Positions 61,766 through 64,000 of a stretch of DNA of 64,000 bases are shown here, one piece after another (within the stretch, counting starts at the first letter, position 1; every line of letters begins with the position of its first letter). This stretch comes from Pseudobutyrivibrio sp. GTDB taxonomy: Bacteria > Bacillota > Clostridia > Lachnospirales > Lachnospiraceae. The stretch covers positions 19,123 to 83,122 of the forward strand of contig NZ_SVEV01000016.1 of the NCBI RefSeq assembly GCF_015057185.1, written 5' to 3'. The position numbers and the translations under genes were made by a program. The notes beneath the pieces were generated by a model that saw nothing but the letters and a program-made list of their open reading frames with translations, was not told the origin of the DNA and did not search any database.

Positions 61766-62305
61766 ATGAGTAAACGTAATTTATATCCTAGAGACTATAT
61801 TGATAGTACATATTCAATTGATTTTGCAGAGCTTTACAAGCAGGGCTATAGAGGAGTTATCTTTGATGTAGATAATACCTTGGTACCCCATAATGCACCT
61901 GCTGATGATAGAGCAAAGGCTCTGTTCAAAGAATTAAATGACATTGGTTTCAAGGCCCTTCTTTTATCAAATAATAAGGAGCCAAGAGTAAAAACTTTCA
62001 AGGAGGCTGTAACCTATTGTTCCTATATATACAAAGCAGGTAAGCCTAGTGCAAAGGGCTACAAAAAAGCAATGGAACAAATGGGGACGGACGAGACAAA
62101 TACGATTTTCGTAGGAGACCAGATTTTAACTGATGTCTGGGGAGCAAATAGAGCGGGTATTCGTTCAGTGATGGTCAAGCCTGTTTTGAAATGGCACGAA
62201 GAAATTCAGATCATATTAAAGCGTTTTTTAGAAGCTATTATTATGATTGGATACAGAATTTATAAATTATACGGAAAGGAAATCAAAAAGGTACCATTAA
62301 AATGA
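61766..62305 (+). CDS. yqeG: YqeG-family HAD phosphatase
   Basis: 179-aa HAD IIIA-type phosphatase. Motif I is GVIFDVDNTLVPH; motif II LLLSNN; motif III/IV AGKPSAKGYKKAM and FVGDQILTDVWGANRAGI. The N-terminal RNLYPRDYIDSTYSI and the C-terminal amphipathic helix match the YqeG group. Substrate is unsettled; phosphatidylglycerophosphate has been proposed for relatives. The ATG at 61766 fits the family start. It overlaps rpiB by 4 bases. Confidence 0.88.
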   Translation: MSKRNLYPRDYIDSTYSIDFAELYKQGYRGVIFDVDNTLVPHNAPADDRAKALFKELNDIGFKALLLSNNKEPRVKTFKEAVTYCSYIYKAGKPSAKGYKKAMEQMGTDETNTIFVGDQILTDVWGANRAGIRSVMVKPVLKWHEEIQIILKRFLEAIIMIGYRIYKLYGKEIKKVPLK

Positions 62306-62748
62306 AAATTGTAATTGCAAATGATCATGCAGGAACAGATTTAAAGTTCGAAATTGCGGAGTATATTACTAGCCTTGGACATGAGGTTATTAACATTGGA
62401 ACTGACTCTAAAGAGAGCTGTCACTATCCAGAGTTTGGAGCAAAGGCTGCTCGTATGGTAGCAAACAAAGAGGTTGATTTAGGTGTATTGATTTGCGGTA
62501 CAGGTGTTGGAATTTCCCTTGCAGCAAATAAAATTAAAGGGATTCGTTGTGGTGTATGCTCTGATACAGCTACTGCTAGACTCATTCGTCAGCACAACAA
62601 TGCTAATATGATTGCTTTTGGCGCACGTATTGTTGGAAGCGAGTTAGCAAAAGACATCGTAAAAAGCTTTTTAGAGGCAGAATTCGAAGGTGGCGGAAGA
62701 CACCAGCAGAGAATAGATATGATTTCTGCTATTGAAAATGAAAACTAA
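62302..62748 (+). CDS. rpiB: Ribose-5-phosphate isomerase B
   Basis: 148-aa RpiB/LacAB-fold isomerase of ribose-5- and ribulose-5-phosphate. IANDHAGTDLKFEIAEYI, NIGTDSKESCHYPEFGAKAARMV, CGTGVGISLAANKIKGIRC (catalytic Cys), and FGARIVG are the family blocks. Links with rpe in the pentose phosphate pathway. Its start overlaps yqeG as ATGA. Confidence 0.93.
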   Translation: MKIVIANDHAGTDLKFEIAEYITSLGHEVINIGTDSKESCHYPEFGAKAARMVANKEVDLGVLICGTGVGISLAANKIKGIRCGVCSDTATARLIRQHNNANMIAFGARIVGSELAKDIVKSFLEAEFEGGGRHQQRIDMISAIENEN

Positions 62749-62774
62749 TTTTGATATAATTTTTTGGTCTATGT

Positions 62775-62817
62775 AGGCAGGGATTAGGCATCAGGCCCTA
62801 ATCAATGCTGTTTTTGG
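62775..62817 (+). terminator. Terminator after rpiB
   Basis: GCA-GGGATTAGG pairs with CCTAATC-ATGC around an ATCAGG-type loop, followed by TTTTT. Confidence 0.7.
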
Positions 62818-62951
62818 CTATATTTTGACAAGAAAGATGTAGTCTGACTGAAATGAAATAAAAGTCAGAGTTAATTGCAGTTTACCTTTACTGTAGTTAA
62901 ACCTACTTTAGTATTACCTGATGAAGTTAGTTAGAGGAGGAATATTAGTAA
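62818..62951 (+). promoter_or_regulatory. tig leader region with hairpins
   Basis: No gene. TCTGACT and AGTCAGA (about 62850-62876) make a 7-bp hairpin, and TGCAGT/ACTGTA a second one. GAGGAGG lies about 10 bases before the tig start. The region lacks the GCGAA/TGAGC motif of elements A-F. Confidence 0.4.
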
Positions 62952-64000
62952 ATGAACGTACAGGTAGAAAATCTTGAGAAGAACATGGCAAAGCTTACAG
63001 TCACAGTTGACGCAGCTGAGCTCGATAAAGCTATTACAAAGGCATATAACAAGCAGAAGAACAGCATTTCTGTTCCAGGCTTTAGAAAGGGCAAAGTTCC
63101 TCAGAACATGGTAGAGAAGATGTACGGCGCTGAGATTTTCTACGAGGACGCTGCTAATATTATTATGCAGGAGACATATCCACAGGCTTATGATGAGTCA
63201 AAGCTTGATATTGTTTCTCAGCCACAGATCGACATCACTCAGCTTGAGAAGGGCAAGGATTTCGTTTATACAGCAACAGTTGCTGTTAAGCCAGAAGTTA
63301 AGCTTGGTAAGTACAAGGGCGTATCTGTAACAAAGGTTGATTCAAAGGTTACAGCTACAGAAGTTAACAATACAATCAAGGCTGAGCTCGAGAGAGCAGC
63401 TCGTACAGTTACAAAGACTGGTAAGGCAGCTAAGGGCGACACAGCAGTTATCGATTTCGAAGGTTTCGTTGATGGCGTAGCATTCGAAGGCGGAAAGGGT
63501 GAGAACTATGACCTTGAGCTTGGTTCTGGTTCATTCATTCCTGGATTTGAAGAGCAGCTTATCGGTCACAAGGCTGGTGAGGATGTTGATGTTGAGGTTA
63601 CATTCCCAGAAGAGTATCATGCAGCTGATCTTGCTGGAAAGGCAGCAGTATTTAAGTGCCACATCCACGAAGTAAAGGGCAAGGATATTCCTAAGCTTGA
63701 TGATGAGTATGTAGCTGATACAACAGAGTTTGAGACAGTAGAAGAGTACAAGGCTTCTGTTAAGGAACGTCTTGAGAACAATAAGAAGGCAGAAGGAAAG
63801 CGCGCTCAGGAAGACGAAGCTATCGCAAAGATCGTTGAGGATTCTGAGATGGAGATTCCAGATGCTATGCTTGACTACCAGGTAGAGAACATGATCAATG
63901 ATTTCGCTAACAACATGGCAGGTCAGGGTCTTTCACTTCAGCAGTACATGCAGTTCACAGGTATGACAATGGATTCATTCCGTGAGCAGGTTCGTCCAGA
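62952..64000 (+). CDS. tig: Trigger factor, 3' end cut by window edge
   Basis: Ribosome-associated chaperone and peptidyl-prolyl isomerase. The start MNVQVENLEKNMAKLTVTV follows GAGGAGG. The ribosome-binding signature GFRKGKVP is in the N-domain (about residue 43); the FKBP-type domain begins near KGDTAVIDFEGFVDG and ends at CHIHEVKGK; the C-terminal chaperone domain is entered but not finished. About 349 of an expected roughly 430 codons are present. clpP/clpX usually follow in Firmicutes but lie outside. Confidence 0.95.
   Translation, partial: MNVQVENLEKNMAKLTVTVDAAELDKAITKAYNKQKNSISVPGFRKGKVPQNMVEKMYGAEIFYEDAANIIMQETYPQAYDESKLDIVSQPQIDITQLEKGKDFVYTATVAVKPEVKLGKYKGVSVTKVDSKVTATEVNNTIKAELERAARTVTKTGKAAKGDTAVIDFEGFVDGVAFEGGKGENYDLELGSGSFIPGFEEQLIGHKAGEDVDVEVTFPEEYHAADLAGKAAVFKCHIHEVKGKDIPKLDDEYVADTTEFETVEEYKASVKERLENNKKAEGKRAQEDEAIAKIVEDSEMEIPDAMLDYQVENMINDFANNMAGQGLSLQQYMQFTGMTMDSFREQVRP

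Noticed and set aside
62818..62951. Another copy of the A-D structured family ahead of tig
   Set aside because: Hairpins exist but the GTA bulge, 3-bp helix and GCGAA/TGAGC motif are missing.

Overview
The window is a stretch of low-GC Firmicutes chromosome. Gene content and order point to Lachnospiraceae, most like Butyrivibrio/Pseudobutyrivibrio. Supporting signs are the order fmt-rsmB-rlmN-prpC-prkC-rsgA-rpe-thiN and cysS-mrnC-rlmB-sigH, strong GGAGG ribosome sites, meso-diaminopimelate dehydrogenase, and a predicted sigma-D (motility) promoter. The genus is an inference. No rRNA, tRNA, CRISPR array, prophage or IS transposase was seen. The left edge cuts a sensor kinase gene and the right edge cuts tig.

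Layout. 1-4860: a signalling cluster of hybrid histidine kinase, solute-binding lipoprotein, Hpt-like protein and response regulator with HD-GYP output. 4907-6391: a DUF1846 protein. 6430-13773: a flavin-based extracellular electron transfer (EET) locus, with divergent dmkA and then ndh2-dmkB-pplA-fmnB-eetA-eetB, preceded by a good promoter and a Rex-like site. 13881-21274: sulfur trafficking (rhodanese-TtcA fusion, TcdA, SufE, SufS), a sugar-isomerase-like gene and a PucR/CdaR-type regulator. 21398-22669: sstT. 22672-23305: a 634-bp imperfect inverted repeat that fills the sstT-fmt gap. 23395-31512: the translation, Ser/Thr kinase and ribosome-assembly operon. 31533-38656: a Lon-like AAA ATPase, mgtE with an unusual leader, phoH, a lipoprotein and ispF. 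38795-42125: cysS-mrnC-rlmB-sigH. 43169-55277: glycolysis (gap, pgk, tpiA, gpmI) and purine synthesis (purC, purF, purB), interrupted by two lipoprotein genes. 55358-60546: ddh and a deoxysugar/pentose catabolic group (AraC regulator, rhaB, AraA-like isomerase). 60781-64000: nrdR, a small gene behind a sigma-D-like promoter, yqeG, rpiB and tig.

Two things stand out. First, the EET locus: Ndh2 would pass NADH electrons to a demethylmenaquinone pool made with DmkA and DmkB, and on to the flavinylated surface lipoprotein PplA. FmnB attaches the FMN, and EetA/EetB are membrane components. Second, a family of similarly folded, sequence-divergent structured elements of about 80-95 nt lies in intergenic regions. 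On the plus strand they sit just ahead of the ribosome sites of cysS, rlmB, pgk and an isomerase gene, with a variant ahead of purF. At least one is antisense, between purF and purB. Compensatory changes in nearly every helix argue for a conserved RNA fold that I cannot match to a named class.
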